Part shown: in pieces, positions 52,955 through 61,674 of the stretch
How positions within the stretch are numbered: the stretch's first letter is position 1
Layout: each line of letters starts with the position of its first letter
IMG/VR virus record: IMGVR_UViG_3300043395_003089
Location: 25,168-89,167 of that record
Direction: 5' to 3' (one strand)
Source: a virus
DNA length: 64,000 nt
Program-made: the position numbers and the translations under genes
The notes under the pieces: generated by a model
What the model was told of the DNA's origin: nothing
The model's database searches: none
Seen by the model: only the letters and a program-made list of their open reading frames with translations

Positions 52955-53159
52955 ATACGAGCGCCCTTGCGTGAAAGCCTCGCGAGGCGGCTTCGCGAAC
53001 AGCTCCGGGATACATCTCGGTGTGCTTACGTTTGCCGCAAACCAGGCACTTCTGAAGCATCTGCGGAGGGCTACTTTTGATCACCTTCATCTTGATGTGC
53101 CCAGTTGCGTCTAGTTTCAGCTTGGCAACAGCTTCGAGCACTTCGCGTTGCGTTCTCAT
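52941..53159 (-). CDS. Small CxxC protein (72 aa)
   Basis: Helical N-terminus (MRTQREVLEAVAKLKLDA), CLVCGKRKH metal-like site. ATGA overlap with the glycosyltransferase gene. Unknown. Confidence 0.6.
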   Translation of the reverse strand: MRTQREVLEAVAKLKLDATGHIKMKVIKSSPPQMLQKCLVCGKRKHTEMYPGAVREAASRGFHARALVFSRR

Positions 53160-53839
53160 CGCGAGTAGAGCGCGAACGGGCGCGACTTGTGGCCGGTGCG
53201 AACGCGTGGATCACAGAAGATCTTGCCGCCGGTTGTGCGCACGACGCGGCACGCGTACTTGTCTTCGGGCAGGCCGTGCGCAAACTGAAACAGCTCAGAG
53301 CTGTAGGTGCGCCGCATGCTCATCGCGAAACACGCCGTCGCGCACGCATCGATCGGGAACAGGTGCCGCGACGTCAGATCGGCGAGATCCTCGCCGCGCG
53401 TGAACGTCAGCGGTTCGAGCTGATCGATGTTGAGCGAGCCCTCGCGCTTGCGGTAGACCATGTACTCGTCGTGCTCCGAGGCCTGTAGCCGGCGACGGAT
53501 GACCGGCGCACAGACGATCGCGGCGTCCGCACGATCGGCATCGGAGATCATACGCAAGAGCTGTTGCCCGGCGTCTTCGGTCTGATCGATCGGCTCGACC
53601 CACGTATCGGCATCGATCATGAGCAGCCAGTCAGCGTTGTGGCGCCTCGCGGCGACCACGAGATCGTTACGCGCCTTCGAGATCGGGTTGACGTCGATCG
53701 TCTCGAACATCACGAGCTCGAACCGCTCGGGCGAGCCGGACAGTGTAGCTCCCATCTCCATCCACATGCGAGCATGGTGCGCCGTCAAGCTATCGCCGTA
53801 GGCGGGTAAGCCGATCGCCAATTTCAGCCTGTTGCTCAT
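53156..53839 (-). CDS. GT-A glycosyltransferase (227 aa)
   Basis: LKLAIGLPAYGDSL, ARNDLVVAARRHNADWLLMIDADTW with the DxD metal motif (DAD), and FAMSMRRTY; the order fits a short GT2-type glycosyltransferase. Distinct from the enzyme at 29748. A ribosome-binding site (AGGA) precedes ATG 53839. Could modify host or virion sugars. Confidence 0.75.
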   Translation of the reverse strand: MSNRLKLAIGLPAYGDSLTAHHARMWMEMGATLSGSPERFELVMFETIDVNPISKARNDLVVAARRHNADWLLMIDADTWVEPIDQTEDAGQQLLRMISDADRADAAIVCAPVIRRRLQASEHDEYMVYRKREGSLNIDQLEPLTFTRGEDLADLTSRHLFPIDACATACFAMSMRRTYSSELFQFAHGLPEDKYACRVVRTTGGKIFCDPRVRTGHKSRPFALYSR

Positions 53840-53855
53840 ATTCCTGTCCCCTTGG

Positions 53856-53861
53856 TATTGT
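53856..53861 (+). promoter_or_regulatory. Leaderless-type promoter (TATTGT) of gene at 53869
   Basis: TATTGT ends 7 bases before the ATG, within the divergent gap between the genes at 53839 and 53869. Confidence 0.45.
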
Positions 53862-53868
53862 TCATCTC

Positions 53869-54159
53869 ATGCTCGGTACAGCGCTTGGAAGCCCCTCGAC
53901 AGCGATCGCCGGTCCCAAACTGCCAACGTACAAGACCGCGGCGCGCGTGCTCGAAGGCTCCAAGGGCTCCGGGCTCGCGCTCGTCGGCTGGACGATGGCA
54001 CGTACGATCCTGATCGCGCCGGCCATGCAAATCGTCGGCGTCGAATGGAAGAAAGCATGGCTCGGGGCGTTGCTGGCATCGGGCATCATGTCGCTGTTCG
54101 TGCTGATTCGGCTTTTCGACGCGCGGAAGACGAACCTCGCTGGCTTGCGACGGCGCTAG
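53869..54159 (+). CDS. Membrane protein (96 aa)
   Basis: MLGTALGSPSTAIAGP start (LG motif), two hydrophobic segments (LALVGWTMARTILIAPAM, AWLGALLASGIMSLFVLI), basic C-terminus ending GLRRR. Its end overlaps the opposing gene by 74 bases. Confidence 0.65.
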   Translation: MLGTALGSPSTAIAGPKLPTYKTAARVLEGSKGSGLALVGWTMARTILIAPAMQIVGVEWKKAWLGALLASGIMSLFVLIRLFDARKTNLAGLRRR

Positions 54160-54508
54160 AACGCTTTCGCTTTGGTTTGGTTAGTTCGTACGGTTTACTT
54201 GCCTGAGTCAGCGCTTCTTGAGCACGAATAGTCATTCGGCGCTCGAAGTGTTCTGCGGCTTCTTGCTCGGACATCTTGATGTCGATCATGTCGTCGGTGT
54301 CACCCACAAGGACAACGCCACGATTCCCTGCGCGGGTGACATCCGACTTGGCTTGCCCGATCGTCGTGCGAAACCGAATACGGTCGGTAGCTCGTGGGGC
54401 TTTGGCATGCGGACAGCCGCCCCATTCAACACGGCTAGAACGACATGGAGACGCGTGCGTGCACGCTAGAATCGTTCGTCCAGGCACTATCGACGCGTAG
54501 AACTTCAT
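54086..54508 (-). CDS. Hypothetical basic protein (140 aa)
   Basis: ATG 54508 overlaps the upstream stop (ATGA). VVLVGDTDDMIDIKMSEQEAAEHF in the middle looks genuine; the last 25 residues overlap the opposing gene and are Ser/Arg-rich, so the true end may be earlier. Unknown. Confidence 0.5.
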   Translation of the reverse strand: MKFYASIVPGRTILACTHASPCRSSRVEWGGCPHAKAPRATDRIRFRTTIGQAKSDVTRAGNRGVVLVGDTDDMIDIKMSEQEAAEHFERRMTIRAQEALTQASKPYELTKPKRKRSSAVASQRGSSSARRKAESARTAT

Positions 54509-54714
54509 CTCACCGCGAAGCCCGGCGCACGGATCTCCGATTCCTCGGCGAACAGCACGCAGTGGTCGGCCTTCACGATGTTACTGCCCCGAGGCAGGAT
54601 CTCGAACTTGATCGCGCGTCCATCAGCGTCACGCTCGATGATCTTGAACGGCACAGCGCGCAGCGTGCGCCCACCAGGAAGTTGGATGACGGACGGAACA
54701 GATTTCAGTGCCAT
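54505..54714 (-). CDS. Hypothetical beta-rich protein (69 aa)
   Basis: MALKSVPSVIQLPGGRTLRAVPF; short strands throughout, one cysteine. Overlaps the stop of the 413-residue gene by 10 bases and the next gene by ATGA. Unknown. Confidence 0.6.
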   Translation of the reverse strand: MALKSVPSVIQLPGGRTLRAVPFKIIERDADGRAIKFEILPRGSNIVKADHCVLFAEESEIRAPGFAVR

Positions 54715-55946
54715 GGATTGGGTGCTTTCGGTTTGTAGGTGTGGACGAGCGCGGCCCCATTTTCGGGGCCCTTCCAGTACGCCTCGACGTAGATCTCTTT
54801 GCGCAGAGAGTGATTCGATCCGTACGCTTGCTGCTTGAAGTGGCCGCGCACGATGTGGCGATGCTTGAGCCGAAACGTGATCTCGTGGCTGCCCTGTCGC
54901 GCGGCGCGCACCAGCTCGGGGTGTAGCTTGATCGTACGGCCGACCGTCCAGCGCTTGGGTTGTTGCTCGGTTGTCTTCGCTTTGCGTTCCTTGCGCTGAA
55001 CCTCGACGGGTTCGAGCGCGGTCTTCACCGCGTTGATGTACGCCAGCGTCGAGAACACGAGCATCTGGATCGTGTGCACGACGTGTAGATCTTCGGGATG
55101 CTCGATGTCTTCGTTGGCCGCATCGATCTTGTCCCACGTTAGGCCATCGCGCTTGACCACGAAGTTGAAGCCGATCGTGCCTGTCGTCGCATGGATGCAA
55201 AGCCGCGAGCCCGGAAACGGCGTGAGCAGCTTCTCCATGCTGTTGTTGATGAACGCGGGCGTGTTCTTGGCGTCTTTAGTTGCGCGATCAAGGATCTCTC
55301 TCGCTTCGTCACGTGGCAGCTTGCCAAGCTCCTTGTTGACATTCTTCGCAGCGGTCAGCATCGAAGCCTCGCGCTCGGTGATCTCGTTGACGTGGATCTT
55401 GGTGTAGCTACGCCCCTCGCCATCGCGCGCGAAACCGTCCGGGATCAGGATCAAGATGCCGCCGAATGGTAGCCGCGTACGCGCGATGTCGATCTCGCGC
55501 GAGTCGGTGAGTAGCATCGCCGCGACGAAATCGGGCGACAAGTCGAACACGTTGTAGCCATCACGACCCCACGCGACGAGGAAGCGGCCGAGGATCTCTT
55601 GCGTGGTCTGGATCTTCGCGAGGCCCTCGTCGGTAGGCTCGTTGATGTAGTCCTCGACGACTCGCATGCTCTTATCGACTTCGCCGAACGAATAGGCAGC
55701 ACGCCCGATGTTGTCGGTCAGCTTCTCTAGCGAGGCGTCAATCTCGGCGACAGCGGCATGATGGGGTAGCTTCGCCGTGAGCGAGGCTGCGCGCTTGAAT
55801 GCGAGCTCGCCATCCAGACGATCGTCTTCGTGCTTCTGACGAATGCGCATGTACTCGGGCACACGCAGGAACGGATCGTCCTTGTCGGGGTTCTCGCGAA
55901 GCCAATCGCTCGCAGCCTGCATGAGTTGCTTGGTGTAGCTACTCAC
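54705..55946 (-). CDS. Large hypothetical protein with VRGHxxxQ...YWKGPE end (413 aa)
   Basis: GTG start. Helical N-terminal 200 residues, then an alpha/beta part. The last 50 residues contain IVRGHFKQQAYG and KEIYVEAYWKGPE, a C-terminal pattern I have seen in phage and plasmid proteins of unknown function. No catalytic motif. Part of the 53-58 kb leftward run. Confidence 0.55.
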   Translation of the reverse strand: MSSYTKQLMQAASDWLRENPDKDDPFLRVPEYMRIRQKHEDDRLDGELAFKRAASLTAKLPHHAAVAEIDASLEKLTDNIGRAAYSFGEVDKSMRVVEDYINEPTDEGLAKIQTTQEILGRFLVAWGRDGYNVFDLSPDFVAAMLLTDSREIDIARTRLPFGGILILIPDGFARDGEGRSYTKIHVNEITEREASMLTAAKNVNKELGKLPRDEAREILDRATKDAKNTPAFINNSMEKLLTPFPGSRLCIHATTGTIGFNFVVKRDGLTWDKIDAANEDIEHPEDLHVVHTIQMLVFSTLAYINAVKTALEPVEVQRKERKAKTTEQQPKRWTVGRTIKLHPELVRAARQGSHEITFRLKHRHIVRGHFKQQAYGSNHSLRKEIYVEAYWKGPENGAALVHTYKPKAPNPWH

Positions 55947-56205
55947 GACGAGACTCCCGCCAATGCTGCACGGCGAAGATCAATGGCACCGCCGGCCAGA
56001 TCAAGCTAAGCGCGATGCTGATCCCGAGCGTCGCCGCGAACCACGACCACGCAAACGCGAGGTGCCGATCACGGGTGATCGTTGCCCCGAAGATCGGGAA
56101 CCACACGAGCGCGACGACGAGTAGATAATGCAGCGGCCCGATGCCGAGCAGTGCGAGCGCTGAGACTCCGCACGCGAGTAGCGTTTCGATGATGAAGCGC
56201 AACAT
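55939..56205 (-). CDS. Three-span membrane protein (88 aa)
   Basis: Three hydrophobic segments (FIIETLLACGVSALALLGIG, YLLVVALVWFPIFG, FAWSWFAATLGISIALSLIW) fill the chain. Small integral membrane protein; holin-like size, role unknown. Confidence 0.65.
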   Translation of the reverse strand: MLRFIIETLLACGVSALALLGIGPLHYLLVVALVWFPIFGATITRDRHLAFAWSWFAATLGISIALSLIWPAVPLIFAVQHWRESRRE

Positions 56206-56729
56206 CAGAACGGGCCCTCGGGCACTTCCTCGTCGACGAAGCCGCTATCCCCACAGCGCGAGCAAGCGCTCGCCAACGTTTTACCAGTGCATGTTGGACA
56301 GCGCACTCTATTACCCGTTCGTCTCACGACTGGTTCGAGTGGCGGCGTGGGTGGTGTCGGCTCGGCGTCGGCGCGAAACAGAACCAAGAGATCGATGATG
56401 GGGTCGATCTCGCTGGGGGGCCGCTTGAGAGCCGCTGCGCCCTGCGAGCGACGCACGCGATTGACTGTACCGAGACGCTTCACGTGCTGACCTAATTGAG
56501 TCAGAGACCTTGATTCGATGTCCTTCAGCGTACTCTTCGTCCAGAACCTAAGCTGGCTCCACACGAATACGCTCGCGAGACGGAGATCATGTCTCGCGAT
56601 CAATTGCTCCTCGTCGTGGCATCGAACCAAGACCCACTCCGACTCGTGCTCGTCGATACCAGGTAGCTCGACCGTCGCGTCTTTGAGGCAACGATCGCAG
56701 ATGATGCGCGGTAGGGCTGGCTCGGCCAT
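56205..56729 (-). CDS. Zinc-motif protein (174 aa)
   Basis: CDRCLKD at the N-terminus, and CPTCTGK then CSRCGDSG at the C-terminus, suggesting one DnaJ-type or ribbon zinc site at each end. Helical middle. TGGCAG-box promoter 9 bases upstream. Confidence 0.6.
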   Translation of the reverse strand: MAEPALPRIICDRCLKDATVELPGIDEHESEWVLVRCHDEEQLIARHDLRLASVFVWSQLRFWTKSTLKDIESRSLTQLGQHVKRLGTVNRVRRSQGAAALKRPPSEIDPIIDLLVLFRADAEPTPPTPPLEPVVRRTGNRVRCPTCTGKTLASACSRCGDSGFVDEEVPEGPF

Positions 56730-56738
56730 CGAGCGCTA

Positions 56739-56761
56739 ACCCTACCGCGCTGGTCTGCCAG
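56739..56761 (-). promoter_or_regulatory. TGGCAG-box promoter of gene at 56729
   Basis: CTGGCAGACCAGCG, CGG, then TAGGGT on the minus strand. Confidence 0.6.
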
Positions 56762-58927
56762 CTACGCGCGACGCGGCTGAGAGCCGTTGGGCTTTTTGGC
56801 GACCGGAAGCGGGATCACTGCGGGCGGCGTGGCGGCTTCGTCGGCGTTGTCGTCGCCGTCGCCGCTGGCCTCGCTGGTGTCGTCGGCGTCGTCATCGGCG
56901 TCGTCGTCGTCGTTGTCGACGCCTTGGCTCTGATCCATCTCGCCACCACCGTCATCGTCCGGGTCCTGTCCCGAGGCGATGCGCGCTTGACGGATGATCA
57001 TCTGTGTCAGCTCGTCGCGGTATTGCTGCGTGACGATCGGATCGGGCACGAGCACGTCGACGAAATCGGCGAAGCGATCTTGGAACAACAGGTTCATCAA
57101 GATCGGGATCTCGATCTGACGCTGCACGACCATCCCGACGGCTTGGATCACGACGCCCGCTGCGTACTCGGGCGACCACCCGAACGGGTTGCCGTTCTTG
57201 TCGAGCTTGCCCTCACGGATCGACTCGATGAACTTGTTCGCTTGCGTACGTAGCTCCTGCACTTGCGGCAGGATCGGACCGAACCACTCCTGGTCGGTCT
57301 TGCCGAGGCGCCGATCGTTCGACACGGGTGCTGTCTCGGCTGCGGCCTCGGGCTTCGCCTTTTTCTTGGCCTGTGGCTTGGCCTGCGGTTGCGGCTTGGG
57401 CTGTTCCGGCTGCGGCTGCGGCTGCGGATTGCCGAGCCCCGCGCTCTGCATGTTCGGTTGCGCCGGCTGCGCTTGCTGTTGCTGCTGTTGCGCCGCGACG
57501 ACAGTTTGTGCGTATGCGCGAGCCTGCGCCTCGGCAACTGCGACTTGGCTGTGCGCCGCGAGCTGCGCTTCCATCTGCTTGCCGCCGAGGTAGCGCTCGG
57601 CGAGCGAGCCGACGCGATCGATGCCACTGCCGACGAGCTCGACGACGCCATTCGAGCCCGGCTGCATCTGCAACAGGTTCTCGGTGACCTTCTGTTGGGT
57701 CTCGATCACCTTGCCGAAGAAATTCGTGACGCGCTCGGTGGCGTGATCGACGGCGCCAGACGACTCCTTGGCCATCGCCATGATGTCGCGTGGATTCATC
57801 ATGTACGCTTGGAGCGACTGCATCTGCGCTGTCTGGTTGCGTGACAGCTCCTTCGCCAGCTCCATCTGCTCGCGCTGGCTGTTCTGCATCATCATGAGCA
57901 TCTGATCGGGCGCCTTGTTGGCGTTCATCGCCGCGATCGTCTGCTCGAACTGGCGCTGCATCATCTCGGCCTGACGCTTGGCCTCGTCGGCTTGTCGCCG
58001 CATCTCCTCGCGGAGCATCGTGTCGCGACGCTCGGCCTCGCGCTCTTGGCGCTCGCGATCGGCCTTCGCGTTGGCCTCGGCGATCTGGAGGCGCATCGCT
58101 TCGAGCTCGGGCGACGGGCCGCGCGGCGCCGTCGCAGCCTCTTTGATCGTCGACGCGAGCCCGGCGACCATGTTGCGCAGCTCGTTGAGCTGTGCGGCCT
58201 GCGCGTTGATGCGCGCGTCGTTTGCTTGGCGCTCGCGTTCGAGCGCGGCAGCGTGTTGCTGCGCGATCGCCTCGCGCTGCATCTTCTCTTTCTCTTCACG
58301 CTCGCGACGCAGCTCGGCCTCGCGTTCGCGATCACGCGTCTCGCGCTCGCGGCGCTCGACTTCGGCCTTGTAGGCTTCCCACTGATAGGTTCCCGGCATC
58401 GGCGGGTTGGGCAGCGGCGGCGATTGAAAGTACGGCTGCTGCTGGAAGTACGGTTGCTGCGGATAGGCCTGCCCTTGCGGGAGGCCATGTGGGAAGACGG
58501 GAGGCGCCATGCGGTATTGACCTTGCTGTGGTTGGGGTGGAGCGATGATCGTGGGGGGTGGAGGCGGCGGCTGTACAGCCGCGGCAGCCGCGGCGTCGAT
58601 CATGGTGGGAGGCAGCTTCTCCGGGTACGTCTTCACGTCCCAGAACGGCGACCACGTCATCGTCTGCGGCGTCGGCGACGAGTCGGTGATCGAGATCTCG
58701 TAGAGCCCGCCACCGGTCCACTCGTTGACGAGCCACTGTTCGAGGCCTCGAACGTCTTCGACGGCCCATCCGGTGCCGCTCGGGGCGCCGTCGTCGCCCT
58801 CGGGTAGCGGAATCGGGGTGCGTTGGTTCCCGCGGATCTTTTCGACGCGGACATTGAAGGGGGCGGTCATCGCCGCGAGCTTGGCTTCGTCGTAGCGCTT
58901 GGGCTTGTTGTCCAGTGGTCGTGCCAT
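56762..58927 (-). CDS. Large coiled-coil, Gln/Pro-rich protein (721 aa)
   Basis: Residues 1-100 form a folded domain. A Pro/Gln/Tyr-rich stretch (about 115-180) and a very long charged coiled coil (about 185-370; RERETRDREREAELRREREE) follow. Another Gln/Pro-rich linker and a helical C-terminal domain (QEWFGPILPQVQELRTQANKF) precede an acidic tail (DNDDDDADDDADD). An assembly scaffold or an organiser of DNA or membranes is conceivable; no homologue is recognised. Begins in a divergent gap with the gene at 59001. Confidence 0.6.
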   Translation of the reverse strand: MARPLDNKPKRYDEAKLAAMTAPFNVRVEKIRGNQRTPIPLPEGDDGAPSGTGWAVEDVRGLEQWLVNEWTGGGLYEISITDSSPTPQTMTWSPFWDVKTYPEKLPPTMIDAAAAAAVQPPPPPPTIIAPPQPQQGQYRMAPPVFPHGLPQGQAYPQQPYFQQQPYFQSPPLPNPPMPGTYQWEAYKAEVERRERETRDREREAELRREREEKEKMQREAIAQQHAAALERERQANDARINAQAAQLNELRNMVAGLASTIKEAATAPRGPSPELEAMRLQIAEANAKADRERQEREAERRDTMLREEMRRQADEAKRQAEMMQRQFEQTIAAMNANKAPDQMLMMMQNSQREQMELAKELSRNQTAQMQSLQAYMMNPRDIMAMAKESSGAVDHATERVTNFFGKVIETQQKVTENLLQMQPGSNGVVELVGSGIDRVGSLAERYLGGKQMEAQLAAHSQVAVAEAQARAYAQTVVAAQQQQQQAQPAQPNMQSAGLGNPQPQPQPEQPKPQPQAKPQAKKKAKPEAAAETAPVSNDRRLGKTDQEWFGPILPQVQELRTQANKFIESIREGKLDKNGNPFGWSPEYAAGVVIQAVGMVVQRQIEIPILMNLLFQDRFADFVDVLVPDPIVTQQYRDELTQMIIRQARIASGQDPDDDGGGEMDQSQGVDNDDDDADDDADDTSEASGDGDDNADEAATPPAVIPLPVAKKPNGSQPRRA

Positions 58928-59000
58928 CGCAAGGCAGTATGTCGATTTGCTTATTCGTCGTCAAATTGACCGTAAAACAAATCACGAGTACATAGGACGC

Positions 59001-59528
59001 ATGGCTGACAGCGGCGGAAACAAGCCCAAGATCTTCGTTCCCCAAGACCGCATCTTCGAGCGCACGCAAGGGTGCTGGAACTGCGTTCACAAGTCCGATC
59101 CCAAGGAGTGGTGGAATGAACAGCGCCAGAAGGATCTCAAGCGAGCGCTCGACGTCTCGCTCGCGTCGAAGCTCGGTGAAAACCACCCGAAGTGCATGAA
59201 CATCAAGGCAATGGTCGACAAGATCGACCACTTGATCGCCGCCAAGGCGCTCGTGCGCTGTGGGTCGGGCTTGGTGCGCCCCGGGCGTACCGCTGATGGG
59301 AAGCCAGTTGGGGACCTGATCGCACCGAACTACTTGTGCAATCGCTGGTCGGGCGCGCAGGGCGCCTCGATCGCTCGCGCCGGCCAAGCCCCGGATCCGC
59401 TGCCCGAGGAGCTCGCCGACAAGATCGGCAACGCGCTGCCCGACCCCGAGCACGTCGCGAAACAGGTCAAGGACTATGAGGCCGCGACGGGTCTGGTGGC
59501 CGTCGCGAACGACGAGGAGTCGAACTAG
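59001..59528 (+). CDS. Cys-containing hypothetical protein (175 aa)
   Basis: ATG 59001 (MADSGGNKPKIFVPQD). CWNC at about 25, further cysteines at about 63, 87 and 112 spaced like a metal site. The C-terminus is helical. Overlaps the next start (TAGTG). Confidence 0.65.
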   Translation: MADSGGNKPKIFVPQDRIFERTQGCWNCVHKSDPKEWWNEQRQKDLKRALDVSLASKLGENHPKCMNIKAMVDKIDHLIAAKALVRCGSGLVRPGRTADGKPVGDLIAPNYLCNRWSGAQGASIARAGQAPDPLPEELADKIGNALPDPEHVAKQVKDYEAATGLVAVANDEESN

Positions 59529-59746
59529 TGGCGGGCGCGCACAAGATCAACGTCGAGCTCGAAGTCGCCGATATCGAGCTGCTCGTCTCGGCGCTGCGGC
59601 TCGCCGGCTCAACGAGAACCCTCGGGCGCAGGCTCGGCGAGGCGATCGTGCCCAAGCTCATGCCGCAGCTCGCGCCGCCGACGCCAAAGGCCGACGAACG
59701 CGAGAAACTGTTGCTCGACAAGCTGCTCAACATCCTCGGGCACTAG
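59528..59746 (+). CDS. Hypothetical helical protein (72 aa)
   Basis: GTG start sharing a base with the upstream stop. VELEVADIELLVSALRLAG then basic helix and LLLDKLLNILG. Unknown; the next promoter starts at its stop. Confidence 0.6.
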   Translation: MAGAHKINVELEVADIELLVSALRLAGSTRTLGRRLGEAIVPKLMPQLAPPTPKADEREKLLLDKLLNILGH

Positions 59747-59769
59747 CTGGCAGAGCAGCGCGCTAGGAT
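59747..59769 (+). promoter_or_regulatory. TGGCAG-box promoter of gene at 59777
   Basis: CTGGCAGAGCAGCG, CGC, then TAGGAT; 7-base gap to the ATG. Confidence 0.65.
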
Positions 59770-59776
59770 GCGCGCC

Positions 59777-60244
59777 ATGCGACCAACATCCAAGCCGTGC
59801 TGCAAATGCAAGCGCGTGCTTCCGTTGGAAGCCTTTTACGTATACGCCAGAGGACGTCTAGGACGCGCGTCTAGATGCAAGAGTTGCCAAAAGGCGTACT
59901 ACGCGAAGCGATGGAAACGGCATCGCAAACGTCTCGCTCCGAAATTGGTTGCGTGGAAGAAAGCGAATCCGACAAAGGTTCGTGCGATCTGGCTTCGTCG
60001 TTATGGGCTAGATGCAGCCGCGTATGATGCGCTACTCGTCGCTCAGGATGGGCGCTGCGCGCTCTGCTCCGGGGCTTTCGACTCGACGAGCAAGCTCGAC
60101 AAACCCTGCATCGATCATGATCATGCTAGTGGCGTCGTACGTGGAGTTGTGCATGGCCGCTGCAATTTGATTTTGGGAATGGCCCAAGAGCGCCCATCGA
60201 TTCTCGACGACGCCGCGGCATATTTACGGAGGCACGGCAAGTGA
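59777..60244 (+). CDS. Endonuclease VII-like His-Me finger nuclease (155 aa)
   Basis: N-terminal CCKC/CKSC zinc pairs, YGLDAAAYDALL, CALC, then CIDHDHASGVVRGVVHGRCN, the recombination endonuclease VII signature (DHDH catalytic segment, N at the end). The family resolves branched DNA such as Holliday junctions in phage replication and packaging. ATG 59777 is chosen because an earlier in-frame ATG at 59768 lies inside the promoter hexamer. Confidence 0.85.
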   Translation: MRPTSKPCCKCKRVLPLEAFYVYARGRLGRASRCKSCQKAYYAKRWKRHRKRLAPKLVAWKKANPTKVRAIWLRRYGLDAAAYDALLVAQDGRCALCSGAFDSTSKLDKPCIDHDHASGVVRGVVHGRCNLILGMAQERPSILDDAAAYLRRHGK

Positions 60245-60597
60245 TCACGACACTCCTGGTTTTTGGTTTGCTCTCAACGGCGCTGTTCTATCTAGGCAGT
60301 AGAGCACTCATCACACGCTGGTTGTGGTCACGCTACCCGTTACCACTGGCGCGCTGGGCCGATTGTCCGTCCTGCTCTGGTTTTTGGTACGGCGTGTTCT
60401 TGTCGCTCGTCATAGGCGATCTGTTCTCGCCGCTCCTAGAACTAGGAGTACAAGCACCGGTAGCTGCACAAGTTGGACTTGAAGCTTTTCTCGTCGGCCT
60501 GACGATGCTCGTCTTGACGCCGCTCGGTGCTGGTCTCATGCAACACGCTCTCAACGTCGTCGGCTCGGCCGTCGACACAGACTCCAACGAAGGATAG
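60241..60597 (+). CDS. Multi-span membrane protein with CPSC motif (118 aa)
   Basis: GTGA overlap with the nuclease stop. Three or four hydrophobic segments; CPSCSGFWYGVF is a motif of small bacterial DUF1360-type membrane proteins. Function unknown. Confidence 0.65.
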   Translation: MITTLLVFGLLSTALFYLGSRALITRWLWSRYPLPLARWADCPSCSGFWYGVFLSLVIGDLFSPLLELGVQAPVAAQVGLEAFLVGLTMLVLTPLGAGLMQHALNVVGSAVDTDSNEG

Positions 60598-60600
60598 GAA

Positions 60601-60981
60601 ATGCCCGCCAAGATCGAGATGTCGCTCGACGAGTACAAGGCCGTCGAGAACGAGCGCGATACCGCGCTCAAGGAAGTAGCGCGGCTACGCGCCGAGTTGA
60701 TCGACGCCAAGCTCAACGTCGTCGTCGAGGGTAGCGATACCAACGTGCGCAAGCTGGTCACGCTCACGCGAGCGCTACTCGACGTCACGCGGTTCGCCGT
60801 CGGGCAGTTGCCGCCCGAGACGCACAAGGGCTGGCCGTTCGCGGCGCTCAAGACGGCAAGCGATCTGTTGCCGGTGCTACCCGATCACACCGTCGACGAC
60901 ATCTCGATCGCGAACGAGTTTCGCTCGTTCGTGAAAGAGGGCGAGCGCGTCGAGCGCGTTCGCGAGGAGAAGACATTGTGA
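60601..60981 (+). CDS. Hypothetical helical protein (126 aa)
   Basis: MPAKIEMSLDEYKAVENERD: a helical N-terminus with Lys/Glu, then mixed sequence and an acidic end (EGERVERVREEKTL). Coupled to the next gene by GTGA. Unknown. Confidence 0.65.
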   Translation: MPAKIEMSLDEYKAVENERDTALKEVARLRAELIDAKLNVVVEGSDTNVRKLVTLTRALLDVTRFAVGQLPPETHKGWPFAALKTASDLLPVLPDHTVDDISIANEFRSFVKEGERVERVREEKTL

Positions 60982-61205
60982 ATGTACCTATCGAGCTTGC
61001 CAGCAAGCTGATCGGCCCTGTCGCGGTGATCCGCACGGCTTTGGACCTGCATGACGATGGTGTTGTACTCGGCGAGCAAAGCATCGCCGAGATCAGGCGG
61101 CTCCTCGACATGATCCAAACGATGAGGAAGCCATATCCCGGCGTCGAGCTGCCGCAGTCGATCAACGCGACCATCGAGCGCGCTACCAAGTTGGTGGCGT
61201 CGTGA
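60978..61205 (+). CDS. Hypothetical protein (75 aa)
   Basis: GTG in a GTGA overlap. Helical (ELASKLIGPVAVIRTALDL). Coupled on both sides. Unknown. Confidence 0.6.
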   Translation: MNVPIELASKLIGPVAVIRTALDLHDDGVVLGEQSIAEIRRLLDMIQTMRKPYPGVELPQSINATIERATKLVAS

Positions 61206-61528
61206 AGTGGACCCCGTTGCTTGCCTACTTCGTCGAGCGCAAGCGGCCCGTGCAGATCGGCCTGTTGACGGTTCCTGATGGCGCCCCACGCGGCATCGTC
61301 GAGGAGTTTCCCGTCGAGGGTTTCTTCGCGATCGAAGCAACGATGCACGCGACGAGCAACGCGACCGGCGAAGTCGTTGCGAAGGGCGCCACCAAGCTGA
61401 TCTTCCACGTCGATGACGTTGGCTGGTTGATGCCGATCCCACCGGAGTTACTCTCGGTCGCCGAGCAAGCTACGCAGGGCTCGGCGTTGACACCAGAAGA
61501 ACGCAAGGCGCTCGGCCTCGACGAGTGA
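61202..61528 (+). CDS. Hypothetical beta-rich protein (108 aa)
   Basis: GTG start in a GTGA overlap. KRPVQIGLLTVPDGAPR, EATMHATSNATG and TKLIFHVDDVGWL suggest a beta sandwich; ends LTPEERKALGLDE. Unknown. Confidence 0.6.
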   Translation: MKWTPLLAYFVERKRPVQIGLLTVPDGAPRGIVEEFPVEGFFAIEATMHATSNATGEVVAKGATKLIFHVDDVGWLMPIPPELLSVAEQATQGSALTPEERKALGLDE

Positions 61529-61608
61529 CGAGTTTGATCGGCGCCGCATGATCGAGTAAAACTAGGATCACGATCGCCGCTGTAATCGACGCCAGCGACG
61601 CCGATCCA

Positions 61609-61642
61609 GGCGCCCGATACGAGCCCCCTTGTATCGGGCGCC
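61609..61642 (+). terminator. Perfect 12-base hairpin after the gene at 61528
   Basis: GGCGCCCGATAC/GTATCGGGCGCC with a 10-base loop, in the gap after a rightward operon. No T tract, so Rho-independent action is uncertain; it may protect the mRNA end. Confidence 0.5.
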
Positions 61643-61674
61643 CCTCGACATTTCCAATCGCGCCGGGTTTGTTC

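Noticed and set aside
1308-59769. TGGCAG box as a sigma-54 promoter
   Set aside because: The -12 part (TTGCA type) is absent: the bases that follow are AGCAGCG and then TANNNT, and the GG-N10-GC spacing is not kept.
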